A program made the position numbers and the translations under genes. The notes beneath the pieces were generated by a model that ran no database searches, was not told the origin of the DNA, and saw nothing but the letters and a program-made list of their open reading frames with translations. This document shows, in pieces, positions 47,184 to 62,600 of a stretch of DNA of 64,000 nt. The stretch lies in the NCBI RefSeq assembly GCF_001945365.1, contig NZ_MSTQ01000001.1:310001-374000 (forward strand), in the 5' to 3' direction. How positions within the stretch are numbered: position 1 is the first letter of the stretch; the number at the start of each line of letters is the position of its first letter. The stretch comes from Pseudomonas reinekei (lineage in GTDB: Bacteria > Pseudomonadota > Gammaproteobacteria > Pseudomonadales > Pseudomonadaceae).

Positions 47184-47319
47184 ACACAAAGTGAAATCAC
47201 AATCACTGAATGACAAACCCGCGGTGGGCGGGCGCTGTTCGAATCCTCTGCGCGCCCGTTCGTGTGCAGGATCTTGCATGCGCTTTTGATTCCCCGCTGA
47301 CAGACCAGAGGGAAACGCC

Positions 47320-47511
47320 ATGTCGACCATCAGCAGCACCGGCCACAGCAGCTCCGCCAGCGCCACCACCCTGACTCAACGCCTGACCGCCGCCGTTTTT
47401 GCGTCGATCCTCGGCGCGTGCCTGGTGTACTTCGCCGGTTTCTCGCACATCGAAGCGGTGCACAACGCCGCCCACGATACCCGTCACAGCGCCGCGTTCC
47501 CGTGCCATTGA
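47320..47511 (+). CDS. cbtB: cobalt transporter subunit CbtB
   Basis: 63 residues with a single membrane span (LTAAVFASILGACLVYFAGFSH) and the C-terminal metal-binding HIEAVHNAAHDTRH histidine cluster typical of CbtB. GAGGGAAA precedes the ATG. The small subunit partner of CbtA for cobalt uptake; the riboswitch upstream ties it to B12 status. Confidence 0.9.
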   Translation: MSTISSTGHSSSASATTLTQRLTAAVFASILGACLVYFAGFSHIEAVHNAAHDTRHSAAFPCH

Positions 47512-47522
47512 GACCTGCTGAC

Positions 47523-48236
47523 ATGATCAAGCGTATTGCGCAAACCGCAGGTTTCACCGGGCTGCTCGCCGCCCTGCTGCTCACCCTGCTGCAAAGCTTC
47601 TGGGTTTCCCCGCTCATTTTGCAGGCCGAGACTTACGAGAAATCCGAACCGGCCGCTGTTGAAGTCCATGAACACGCCCACAGCGAAGGCGCCGTCGCCG
47701 CTCATACCCACGATGGCGAAGCCTGGGAGCCGGAAGATGGCTGGCAGCGCGTGTTGTCGACCACCGGTGGCAACCTCGTGGTGGCCGTCGGTTTCGCCCT
47801 GATGCTCGCCGGCCTCTACACCTTGCGTGCGCCGACCAAAACGTCTCAGGGTTTGCTCTGGGGCCTCGCCGGCTACGCCACATTCGTCCTGGCGCCGACC
47901 CTCGGCCTGCCGCCTGAATTGCCGGGCACCGCTGCCGCCGATCTGGCGCAACGGCAACTCTGGTGGATCGGCACCGCAGCCTCTACCGCTGTCGGAATCG
48001 CCCTGATCGTATTCAGCCGTCACTGGCTGATGAAAGTCCTTGGCGCGGCGATCATCGCCGTTCCCCATGTGATGGGTGCCCCGCAACCGGAAGTGCATTC
48101 GATGCTGGCTCCCGAAACACTGGAAACCCGGTTCAAAATCGCTTCGCAGTTGACCAACGTGGCGTTCTGGCTGGCCCTGGGCCTGATCAGTGCCTGGTTG
48201 TTCCGCCGCAAAAGCGATGGCCAATACCACGCATGA
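47523..48236 (+). CDS. cbtA: cobalt transporter subunit CbtA
   Basis: 237 residues from ATG 47523, 12 bp after cbtB. Five or so membrane spans and a His-rich periplasmic loop (EVHEHAHSEGAVAAHTHDGE, about residues 46-65) that likely binds Co2+, as in the family. The stop overlaps the start of cobE (ATGA). Confidence 0.9.
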   Translation: MIKRIAQTAGFTGLLAALLLTLLQSFWVSPLILQAETYEKSEPAAVEVHEHAHSEGAVAAHTHDGEAWEPEDGWQRVLSTTGGNLVVAVGFALMLAGLYTLRAPTKTSQGLLWGLAGYATFVLAPTLGLPPELPGTAAADLAQRQLWWIGTAASTAVGIALIVFSRHWLMKVLGAAIIAVPHVMGAPQPEVHSMLAPETLETRFKIASQLTNVAFWLALGLISAWLFRRKSDGQYHA

Positions 48237-48646
48237 CTGATGCCAGCACAGCGCCGATCCTGGTGGTCGGCCTGGGCTGCCAGCGCGGCTGCCCCGTCAA
48301 TACGGTGCGGGCGCTGCTGGATCAGGCACTGCAAGCGCATCAAATCCAACTGCATGAAATCAAGGCCCTGGCCAGCATCGACCTGAAACGGGACGAACCG
48401 GCGCTGAGCGCGTTGGCCGCGCAACTGGCGCTGCCGCTCATGTATTTCAGCAGTGAACAACTGGCCGCTTATCAGTCCCGACTCAGTCACCATTCGCAGA
48501 TCGCTTTCGAACGCACCGGCTGCTACGGCGTGGCAGAAAGCGCCGCCCTCGCGCTGGCCGAACAGCTGGCCAATGCACCGGCAAAACTGCTGATCTCGCG
48601 ACAAAAATATGCCCAGGCCACTCTGGCATTGGCCTGCGCTGCGTAA
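48233..48646 (+). CDS. cobE: cobalamin biosynthesis protein CobE/CbiG C-terminal domain
   Basis: 137 residues, overlapping cbtA by 4 bp. The CobE/CbiG-C fold is recognisable: ILVVGLGCQRGCPV at the start, EIKALASIDLKRDEPAL and the GCYGVAESAALAL glycine-rich stretch. In the aerobic pathway CobE is required for corrin synthesis, though its reaction is not clearly defined. Confidence 0.9.
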   Translation: MTDASTAPILVVGLGCQRGCPVNTVRALLDQALQAHQIQLHEIKALASIDLKRDEPALSALAAQLALPLMYFSSEQLAAYQSRLSHHSQIAFERTGCYGVAESAALALAEQLANAPAKLLISRQKYAQATLALACAA

Positions 48647-48730
48647 AATCCCCGATAATCCGCGTATCCGATCATGAGCAATCTTCATCTGAAGCCTTGC
48701 CCAGCCCCCTTTTTCCCACAGGAATCGACG

Positions 48731-49477
48731 ATGACCGTCTATTTTATTGGCGCAGGTCCCGGCGACCCGGAACTGATCACCGTCAAAGGCCAGCGGCTGA
48801 TTCGCAGCTGTCCGGTGATTGTCTATGCCGGCTCATTGGTGCCTGCGGCGGTGCTTGAAGGCCATCAGGCCGAGACGCTGATTAACAGCGCCGAACTGCA
48901 TCTGGAACAGATCATCGAGCTGATCAAGACTGCCCACGCCAACGGCCAGGATGTGGCGCGGGTGCACTCGGGTGATCCGAGCTTGTATGGCGCCATCGGT
49001 GAGCAGATCCGCCACCTGCGCGGACTCGGCATTCCTTTCGAAATCATCCCCGGCGTGACCGCCACCGCCGCCTGTGCTGCGCTGCTGGGGGCGGAATTGA
49101 CGCTACCGGACGTGTCACAGAGCGTGATTCTGACCCGCTACGCCGACAAAACCACCATGCCAAAAGGCGAAGAATTCTCCAGCCTGGCGCAGCACGGCGC
49201 GACCATGGCGATTCATTTGGGGGTTAATCATCTGGCGAAGATTGTCGAGGAACTGCTGCCGTATTACGGCGCGGATTGCCCGATTGCGGTGGTTCATCGC
49301 GCGAGCTGGCCGGATCAGGACTGGGTGGTGGGAACGCTTGAGGACATTACCGGGAAGGTTGAAGCCAAAGGGTTTCGACGCACGGCGTTGATACTGGTGG
49401 GCCGGGTGTTGGGGAGCGATCAATTCAGCGAGTCGTCGCTGTATCGCGCGGGGCATGCACATTTGTATCGTCCATAG
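48731..49477 (+). CDS. cobM: precorrin-4 C(11)-methyltransferase
   Basis: 248 residues from ATG 48731 (AGGAA upstream). Adds the C-11 methyl group to precorrin-4 using SAM. Tetrapyrrole methylase motifs: VYFIGAGPGDPELITVKG (residues 3-20), VARVHSGDPSLYGAIGEQ, PGVTATAACAALLGAELTLP, and the late VHRASWPDQDWVVGTL. Last gene of the unit, followed by a terminator. Confidence 0.95.
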   Translation: MTVYFIGAGPGDPELITVKGQRLIRSCPVIVYAGSLVPAAVLEGHQAETLINSAELHLEQIIELIKTAHANGQDVARVHSGDPSLYGAIGEQIRHLRGLGIPFEIIPGVTATAACAALLGAELTLPDVSQSVILTRYADKTTMPKGEEFSSLAQHGATMAIHLGVNHLAKIVEELLPYYGADCPIAVVHRASWPDQDWVVGTLEDITGKVEAKGFRRTALILVGRVLGSDQFSESSLYRAGHAHLYRP

Positions 49478-49525
49478 ACCCACATCGCTGGCAAGCCAGC
49501 GATGTGGCCAGCACATCTTTGTCCA

Positions 49526-49560
49526 TAAAAAACGGCGCTCACGGGGCGCCGTTTTTTTTT
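49526..49560. terminator. bidirectional terminator between cobM and nfuA
   Basis: ACGGCGC / GCGCCGT stem flanked by A-run and T-run (AAAAAA ... TTTTTTTTT), suited to both convergent genes. Confidence 0.85.
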
Positions 49561-49572
49561 GCAGCGAACACC

Positions 49573-50214
<642 letters not shown>

Positions 50215-50281
50215 CTAGTATTTTTGTCGGGAAAGATTGCGACGATCCCCCGGCAGGCGCTGCCGGAGGATCGCTGGCTTT

Positions 50282-52579
50282 TCACAGGTTTTCGTAGCGA
50301 TTCATGTCCAGCACGCCCTCTTCCACCGGTTCGGTCTCGTGGATGTAGCGGCTTAAATCATGAAAGTACTGCCAGAACTGCGGATGGCTGCGACGGATCC
50401 CCCAGCGTTCGACGACTTTCTCGAAATGATCGGCGTCCTTGGCATTTTCCATCGCCGCTACAAACGCCGGAACCTCTCTGGCCGGGATGTTGAACATGAA
50501 ATTCGGGTAGCTGCTCAGTACGCCCGGGAAAATCGTCAAGGTGTCCAACCCTGGCTGATAACGCAGTGATTCGCCGAGCAGGAAAGCCACGTTGCTATGG
50601 GCGCGGTTGCGCAGCAGGCTGTAGACCACACGGGTTCCGCTCGACGATTCGATACGCAACATCGTGGCTTCCGGCAGTTGATCGATGACCCTGAGCCCGG
50701 CTGCCGGTCGCGCCGTGAGTGCGCTCAAGGCTTGTTCGGCATTTTGCAGCTCAGGATCGATGTTCGGCCGCGAACAATAGGCGCCGTCACAGCGATTGAT
50801 CGGGTCAGGTTTAGCGTTGAGGTCGCCGTAACGCGCCAGCAATTGCATGGCGAAATCACGCTTGGGGTCTTTTTCGTCGAGCTTCAGCGCGGTCGGCTTG
50901 TCGTTGTCGATGGACTCGTAGTCCAGCCACATCTTGAATTTGCCGCTGCTTTGGTACCAGTCGTCGAGATAATCATCGCGCGAATCCGCCGGCATCAGGC
51001 GCAGGAAGTTCTGCTCGGCGCCATTGCGGATCAAATCGAAATACAGGCGCGTCTGCGCTTGATGGGACACGTTACCGAACACGTCGAAATTCACCGCCAA
51101 CTGGTAATAGGTGCGCTCCAGCAACGGGTAATCGAACAACCACATGGTTTGCGGCACTTCACCGATCAAGCCTTTGGTCACGGCGGCACTGTCGAAATGG
51201 CGGAAAATGCTCAGCAACGCATTGTCGTTGCCTGCCCACAGCGTCGACCAGCTCGGCGCCGGCACATCGGCGTAGCTGTCGCGGCGCAAGGCTTCGTACT
51301 CGTTACGCTTGTCGCGGTAGTCGTGCCACAGGCTCAAGACACTGCCGACATCGTCGTTCTGCCCCGGCATCGCCAGCAACGGCGTGGCCTGGCCACGATA
51401 GTTCGGGTCGGTGATGTAGAGGTCGTGCTCCGGCGCCTGGAACAGTGCCCAGAAGTTGTCACGGATCACATCCGTGGCGATCTGCCCCCGACATACCGGG
51501 CCGCGAATAAAGGTGCGCACGAAGTATTCGGCGTTATCGAGCATGAACTGATAACGCGCCTGGGCGGGGATCGCTTCAAAGGTCGCAAACGGGTTGGCCC
51601 GGCTTTGCGGCCCATAACCCGGCAGCGCAGTGGCCTGCCAGTTACCGCTGTAGAACAGGCTCTTGACCCGCGCCATCTTCGCCGCGCTCAACGGATAGGT
51701 AATGTGGGTCTTATGGACGATCACGCCCTGCACCGGCCATAAACGGTAGTAGAACTGGCTGCCCGGATCATCGTTCGGACGACGGGTCTTGACCATGTCA
51801 ATCGGCTGCCCAGTCGGCGTGCGCGATCTCACCCACTGAAAGAAATGCCCCGGCTCGCCATCCTTGAAATAGATGTGCGCGAGAAACCAGTGCTCGTACA
51901 ACCAGCGCCCTACCAGGCTTTGCCGGGCACCCGGCGAGTTGAGCAGGTTCTCCCACTGCACCACCTGCAACGACTCTTTCGCGCTCGGCACCAGGCCCTG
52001 CTCATCGATCGGCGCACCGGAGGCCAGCCAGCGTTGCAGCGTCTGGTACTGCTGATCGGTGAGGCCGGTGACGGCCAGGGGCATGCCCTGGTTCGGGTGC
52101 GTGCTGGCGTAGCCATCGAACTCCGCCGGCATGGCGCAGGTGTTTTCGCGGCTCAAACCCAGGACGATGTCTTCAGGCAATTTGGCATTGGGCGGCCACG
52201 GGGTTTTATGACCCAGTTCGAGCATGCGCGCCATTAATGACGCTTGGCCGCCCTGGGCGTCGAGCACCGAATAGAAGCCCTTTTGCTGCCACGCGCGCTT
52301 GCCGACGGCGTCATAAAACAGCCGGGTTGGCGCCGCGGCCTGGCTGCGTTCACCGTCGTAGACCAAGGATTTATTGGCACCGCGAGAGGCGCCCTCGCCG
52401 CTGCCGAGATTAAGCTGGCAGGGGGAGTCATAACAGGCGTGGCAGGCCACGCACTTCTCAGTGAAGATCGGTTGAACATCGCGGGTGTAGGATATTGCAG
52501 CGCCACTCACCGGATCTTGCGCCACGGCGCCCCAGCTTAAAAACAGCAATACACTGCTGATGACAACGCGATACGACAT
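50282..52579 (-). CDS. cti: periplasmic fatty acid cis-trans isomerase
   Basis: 765 residues from ATG 52579 (AGGGAC upstream). Begins with a Sec signal peptide ([20 protein letters not shown]) and has a cytochrome c-type heme motif CVACH at residues 43-47, as in Pseudomonas Cti. The enzyme converts cis to trans unsaturated fatty acids of membrane phospholipids in response to solvents and heat. No neighbouring operon partner; metH is divergent. Confidence 0.93.
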   Translation of the reverse strand: MSYRVVISSVLLFLSWGAVAQDPVSGAAISYTRDVQPIFTEKCVACHACYDSPCQLNLGSGEGASRGANKSLVYDGERSQAAAPTRLFYDAVGKRAWQQKGFYSVLDAQGGQASLMARMLELGHKTPWPPNAKLPEDIVLGLSRENTCAMPAEFDGYASTHPNQGMPLAVTGLTDQQYQTLQRWLASGAPIDEQGLVPSAKESLQVVQWENLLNSPGARQSLVGRWLYEHWFLAHIYFKDGEPGHFFQWVRSRTPTGQPIDMVKTRRPNDDPGSQFYYRLWPVQGVIVHKTHITYPLSAAKMARVKSLFYSGNWQATALPGYGPQSRANPFATFEAIPAQARYQFMLDNAEYFVRTFIRGPVCRGQIATDVIRDNFWALFQAPEHDLYITDPNYRGQATPLLAMPGQNDDVGSVLSLWHDYRDKRNEYEALRRDSYADVPAPSWSTLWAGNDNALLSIFRHFDSAAVTKGLIGEVPQTMWLFDYPLLERTYYQLAVNFDVFGNVSHQAQTRLYFDLIRNGAEQNFLRLMPADSRDDYLDDWYQSSGKFKMWLDYESIDNDKPTALKLDEKDPKRDFAMQLLARYGDLNAKPDPINRCDGAYCSRPNIDPELQNAEQALSALTARPAAGLRVIDQLPEATMLRIESSSGTRVVYSLLRNRAHSNVAFLLGESLRYQPGLDTLTIFPGVLSSYPNFMFNIPAREVPAFVAAMENAKDADHFEKVVERWGIRRSHPQFWQYFHDLSRYIHETEPVEEGVLDMNRYENL

Positions 52580-52734
52580 GTCCCTGGTCCCGATCCTTAA
52601 AAAACGCCGCGATTCTACCGGTCTGGCACCGCCTTCAACATGAACGATATTCATGCAAAACCCGGACATGCTCTAAAACCGCACAGGTTTGCTATTATCC
52701 CGGCCCTTCGTCATGGTCTTTCCGAGTAGTCCTA

Positions 52735-56445
<3,711 letters not shown>

Positions 56446-56507
56446 GTGATCCACGGAAAAGCCCCCGTTGCCGGTAATGCTGTTCAGTGAAGGACGAACA
56501 CTGTACT

Positions 56508-56600
56508 TGTGGCGAGGGAGCTTGCTCCCGCTGGGGAGCGAAGCGCCCCCAAAAAAGGGACTGCTACGCAGTCCAGCGGGAGCAAGCGCCCTCGCCACAG
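56508..56600. repeat. REP doublet (GTGGCGAGGGAGCTTGCTCCC type)
   Basis: TGTGGCGAGGGAGCTTGCTCCC and GGGAGCAAGCGCCCTCGCCACAG, inverted, between convergent metH and the large LRR gene. Confidence 0.9.
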
Positions 56601-56638
56601 CCTACTGATTGCTCGCTCTATCTCTTAACTGAACAGCA

Positions 56639-59600
56639 TTAACCGTTGCCGGGGGCTTTTGCCAGATTGATTGACTCGACCGAAGCCCCCGACAGCGTCG
56701 ACACTTCCTGTCGCGACAACTCGATCATCTTCGCGTTGCGTGCGGCGGCCTGCTCGAAAAGCTGACTCAAGAACGCCGCTTCGTCCGCGCTATCGCCCCC
56801 CTCCTGAATGTCCACCTCATCAAGTGCCTTGAAGACCTCAGGGTGTTTTTCCTTGAGATAACTCACCCCGTAATCGCGCTGGATCAAATCTTCAAAAAAA
56901 CCATCAGACTGCTCTGCGTTGGCGATCTCGATGCGCGCGTCCGCCAGTTGTCGAGCGCTCACTCCCGAGGCATAGGTCATGTGTTTGGGTTGCCCCGGCA
57001 ACTCCAGGCCGTCGGCCCATCCTTGTGTCAGGCCGATTCGATAGCCCAAGCGCACCTCGGCCTCATCCTGACCGGTTTGCGCGGCGACTTTCCTCGCAAG
57101 ATCATCGACCTTGTCCAGTCGAAACAGCTGCCGGGACAACGTCAGCAGCGCTTGACCCTTCGCATTCGGGCGCCCGAGCGGAACATCAAGCAAGGCATTG
57201 TGGGTGAAGACTCTGCTTTCCAGCCCGCTGAACGTCAGGATTCGACCGTCGACGCAGGTGCCGTGGGTGTTGGAACCCGCAAACAGGATTTCCCGCAGTT
57301 CGGTATTGCTGGCGGCGGCTTCCATGACCGTCCATACGCGCCGAGTCAAATCGGCGTTTGCCACCCTGAACTCCTGGGTATCCTGCAATCGTTCAAGCAA
57401 ATGAAAGAACGCTGCATTGTCCGGCTCTGCCGCGAGTTGATCCCATACCTCGGTTTTGCGGGCTAACTGCTCGGGAGGAAGATTGGCCAACCAAGGCGTT
57501 TTCTGCTCGAGATCCGGCTGGGCCTCGGGCAAGTCCTCATCCGTTTCGAAGCTTTCACTGCTGTCGCCGCCAAAGCCGGTGGCGTCATCGATCAACTCAT
57601 CAAGATCGGCACGCGAGATCCCCAGAACGGTCTCGTGCAACCCCGATTCACGGTAAGCCCTGAGGCGTTCGAGGCTCTCAAGCGATAGACGGTAGTTGTC
57701 GGTCAGATCCGTACCGGACAACAAGACCCCGTGGTTGCCACTCAGGATTTGCTCGGGAATCGACGTGATGTCGTTGCCGCTGAGATTGAGCGTGCCGAGG
57801 TGAGGGCTGTCGAACACCGCGTCCGGCCATTCGGTCAAGTTGTTATTGCGCAGATCCAGCGTCTCCAGCGCCTCAAAAGCACCGACATCGAACGCATCCA
57901 GTTCGTTGTAGCTCAAGTCCAGCCAGCGCAAACGCTCGAGTCCGCTCAATGTGGCATACAACTGCTCGGTATCGGCTATCTGGTTTGAGGACAACTCCAG
58001 ACGCTCAAGCCTGACCATGTTCCGAACCGGCTCTGGAACGGCGTCCAGCCCATTACCATTGAGGTCCAATGTTTTCAGTCGGGTAAATGCCTTGAGGAAC
58101 CCATCGGAACCCGCAGGGGTCAGTTTTACGCTCGTGAGCCTCAACGTGCCGACATGCTCGAACATGGCCGGCAGCTCAGGCAGGTCACCCAGTTGCAGCC
58201 CGTTGAGATCGAGCACCGCATCTGCCGCCGCGCCCGGCCCCGTAACGCTCAGCCCTGCACGCCAGCATTCGAGGATCCGTGAGGCAGCCTGCCGGCGAAT
58301 GCTGGAGGATGTCATCCAGCCCGCACCGCGAGATCCGCGGGTGAACAGCCAACCATTCAATCGACGTGTGAGCGTTTCAAAGGCCTGCTCCCATTCGGTA
58401 ATTTTCTTCTTCGCCGCCCCGCTCGCCTGCAACTGATCGATCATTTGCAAGGCTTCATCATCAGCGAGTGTCGGTTTCAGGCGTTGCAGGCGCTTTGTTA
58501 AAACCCCGTCCCCTTCTCCTGCGGGCACATCTGGCAGCGGCAGCAATTGACGTGCGATCGAACTGCCGCTTTCGAACAACGGGAAATCCTGGGGCACCTG
58601 TTCCAGGTCGAATCGCTCCAAAGCGCCAGCCGGGAGGCCTTTGGCAATTTCCAGACGTTGCCGGGCCGCATTGCGCAGTGCGACGGCTTGCAGGGACAAA
58701 GGCGCGCCCGTCAGATTGGTCTTGAGCAGCGTCTCGTCTGCCAGCGGCTCCGGCAGTGCGTAGACCTTGCTGTCTCGCAAATCCAGCCAGTAAAGCTCTG
58801 GCAGGTTTTGTGCCCCCTTCGGCCATTCCCGCAAATCTGTGCCACGCAGATTCAGGGCCTTGAGGCGAGTCATCGCACTGACGTCCAGAACCTGCAACGG
58901 GTTGTAACTCAGGTCCAGGCATCGGACTGAGTGCAATCCATCAATTGCTTGCTGAACCCCGGCGTCGACGACGATCCGGTTATTGGAAAGGTCCAGATCC
59001 GTCAGTTCCCCAAGATCACCGGGCGCAATGGGCACTTCGGTCAAGCCGCTGCCACTCACGTTGAGCTTTTCAATCCCTGGAAAACCCTTGACGAAACGGC
59101 GGATCTGTTCGACAGGGGCTTTACTTCCACTCAAATACAAGGTGCGTACTTCAGGTAAGACGACGTCCGGCAATGGGGGATACTCACTCAATTCAAGGCT
59201 CGGCAAGTCGAGTACCGAGGCATCGGCGGTCGAGCCGTAGCGTTTGAAAGCACCGTTGCGCCAGCAGGCTCTCAGGGTACTGGCGATCCATGTACGCCCC
59301 ACGATCTCCTTGGCCACTGCGGGCATTTGCAGCGCGCGTTCGGACCAGCCATTAAGGTGTTGGTTGAGCCGATGATGCTGCTCACTCAATGCTTCGACGG
59401 CGTCGAACCTCGCCCCTGCGCCTTGCCATTGCTGAACAAATTGAGCGAACAATTCCTCGAACGGATCGTTGATGCCTTCAGCAAGCCGCCTCAGTTCGCC
59501 CTTGCTGTAACGCCTGACCATTTCTTCCAGATCAACCAGGTGTTGCGGTTGACGCCGGATGTACTCGTACGCGGGTTTGAAGTTTGTACGCAGGAAATTT

Positions 59601-62600
59601 GACCAATCCAGCGACAGCCCGGACCAGAGTTTTTCATGCCCTTCGAATACACCCTCGGGTAGCGTTTTGATGCCTGTCCCGCTGAGATTCAGACGCTCAA
59701 GCCGGGGCAGTTCCAGAACCCCGGCGGGCCACTCTTCCATAGCCGGCGCAATCACGTCGAGCTGGCGCAGATTGCGTAGCCGGCTGACATCCAGAGCGAT
59801 CGGTGCGCCCCAGGTTGAATACACGCTGAGTTCCTCAAGTGCCGTCAATGCACCCAGTCTCGATGGCATGTCTGCCGCGAAGGGAGCGGCTGAGTACAGG
59901 CTCAGTCCTCTGAGGTCCGGCATCGCGCTCAACGCTTCAGGTACGTTGCTCAGACCGTTGCCAGTGGCATTGATCCGCAGTCGGTTGAGCATCGGAAAAT
60001 TCGCCAACAGCGCATCGGCATTGGCGTCAGTGATGCCTTGACCCCGGACATCCAGATCACGCACATGGGAGAAATCCGCCGACAATGAAGGGATCGCTTC
60101 GTCACACACCAGATCAAGCATTCTGTAGCGCGAGCGCTCTGCGGCCAGTGGCGAATTACGCCAGCATTGTTTGAGACTCTGGGCGACCGAAGCCCTGCCT
60201 CCCAACATCGACTGTAAGACAACCCCCTGCATCGGCTCGCCGACCCATTGATCGAGCGTAGACTCGAGGTTTTGCCACTCGCGCAGGCGTGCTTGCAAAA
60301 GGTTATAGATTTGCCCATCGGTCTTGCCGGCGCGCAGTTGCGCCAGGATAAATCCGTTGGCCTGCTGGTCCGTCAGCGCTGGATAGACATCCTGAACCCG
60401 GGTCACCAGAGACGGGTTCAAACCTTGCCCGCGTCCACTGGCGTAATAACCCACCCGGCGCTCAGCGATGCGTGCAGGGGGTTTGAATGCCTTGCCTCTC
60501 CCGCCGCGCTGCTCCAGCATCTGTGACAGTCGCGCCCGATGCTCAAAGGCCGAGTCGATCACAGCCTGCTTCAGAGCAGCACTTTGACTCACGTGTGGAA
60601 GCCCCAAAGCTCGGCGGGATTCATCGGGTAGTGCATGCATGATCGAGGCGAAAAAGTTATCGCCAGTGGGTGGCACGCCGTTTAGCGTCTCGCCACGTTC
60701 GTCGAATGCCTGATAAGACGGGCCGTTTTTAACCACGTATTTACGGACGGTCGCGGCCTCACTACCGATGCCGTCAATCAATGCACCCTCGATGTGGCCG
60801 TCGCGAATCTCCAGCCGCACCTCACCGGACCAACCTGGCATTTTTTCCAGGGCATGCAGGGCAAGCCACGTGCTGTCAGCCGAACCCAGTTGTTCCATGC
60901 GCAGGCCAGTAAACGCCCGGGCCTGGCGCCCCTGCTGCGCATGCCAACGCGCCTCCTCCAGCATATTCAGGGGAATTCGACCCGTAGTTTTCAAGCGGTT
61001 GAGCTCTTCAGCATTGGCATCGAGCAGTACCCTGCGGGCGGCGGCATGACTCAGTCCCGGTGTGGCGCGTTGTATTTTTTCAGCCAAGGGCTCGCCCGAC
61101 ACGGGATCAGACTCAAACAGCTGCAGGGCCTGCACCAGTTCTGGTGGCGGTGCCAGATGATCCATGTGCATCTTGCGCAAGGCATTGTCGTCGACATCGC
61201 ACGCCTCGGCGATGCCGAGCAGTTGCTCATCGGAAAATCCCTCGGTGATGGAGCCGATGCGCCGCAGCAGGGTCAGACGATCCCATGCCAGGGGACGCTC
61301 CAGCGTATGGCGCCAGGCGCCGTGACCGTTGTGTTCGAGTATGGGTTGCCAGGCGCCAGTGTCGGTTGGGTGCTGGATGCGCCATTTCTTCAGCGAAGGG
61401 TCAAAGGTTGTTTCGTAAGTCTTGCCGCCCAGCCGGATAAAGGTTCTGTTATTGACCCGATGCAGTCCTGACGCATCAGGGACTGAGTTGTGATCCAGCC
61501 GGGTGATGCTTTCGTAGGCGCTCAGGTCCGGTTTCCACAAGCGGGTCTCGCCGTCGGCGCGCTTGACGGGCTCCAGACGCTCGACCACCGGTTCGGGTTT
61601 GACCGCCCCCAGCCTGGCCAGCCCTTTGCCTGCACCCGCCATGACCGCGATCAGCGCCAGATTCTCAGCCACGTCGACCAGATGCGCCTTGGCCGCCGTG
61701 CGATCCCCCTCACTCCACTCGATCGCCCCTTCGAACGATTCGTACAGCAGCTGACCGGCCATGACCGTCAGCATGACCTCCCCCAGCACCGGCACGAACA
61801 TCGACACCATGTTCAGGCCCAGCAAGCCGATTTCCAGCAGATGATTGAGCTTCTCAGCCCGCACTCGCGCATCGACGTCAGCCGTGGGCACCGCGTGGCT
61901 GCGGGCGTCGGCGATGACTTTTTTGCGGTTTTGCTCATAGAGATAAACCCACAGGTCGCTGTTGGCGGACCAGATGCCCGCCACACCGTCGCGAACGATC
62001 CCGAATGGATTGAGATAAGGATCGTCGACCGGCTCACGTTTACCCGCAGGCTCTGGCGGCAGCTCCTTGATGCGGGCGACGGACGAAAACGGGGGCACGT
62101 ATCGAGCGACCTTCATCCAGAACGAATGCAAAGGGTCAGTCGCAGAGTCGGCAGCCTTGCGGGTGAACTGACTGAAGTAATAAGGCCGGTCGGCGTAGGC
62201 CACAAACTGGCTGAAGAAGCGCTGGTGGACAGTCGGCCCGCCGTCACCGGCGGGCAATGCATCGCGGGTGGTGAACTGGCGCTTGAACTCTTTGCGCATC
62301 TGTTCGGAGGTGTAGCGCTTGAGCGGGTGTTCCGGATCGTGGGGAATGTAGACGATGAAGTCGCTGGCATAGCGATACTGCTCACTGATACTGAACACCA
62401 CGCAGCCGGTCATCCTGCGCTTCATCAGGCTCAGGTCACGAAACCAGACCGGTCTGTTGCCGACCCTGGGATGGATTTCGCCATCAATCACCGAAAGGAT
62501 CATTGTGTAATCGTCGGGTTCGATGTCCTTTTTCAGCAGCGCCATTTCGGCGGCCGCTCTCATTGCCGCTTTCTGGCTGGCAACGAATTGCCCGGCCAGG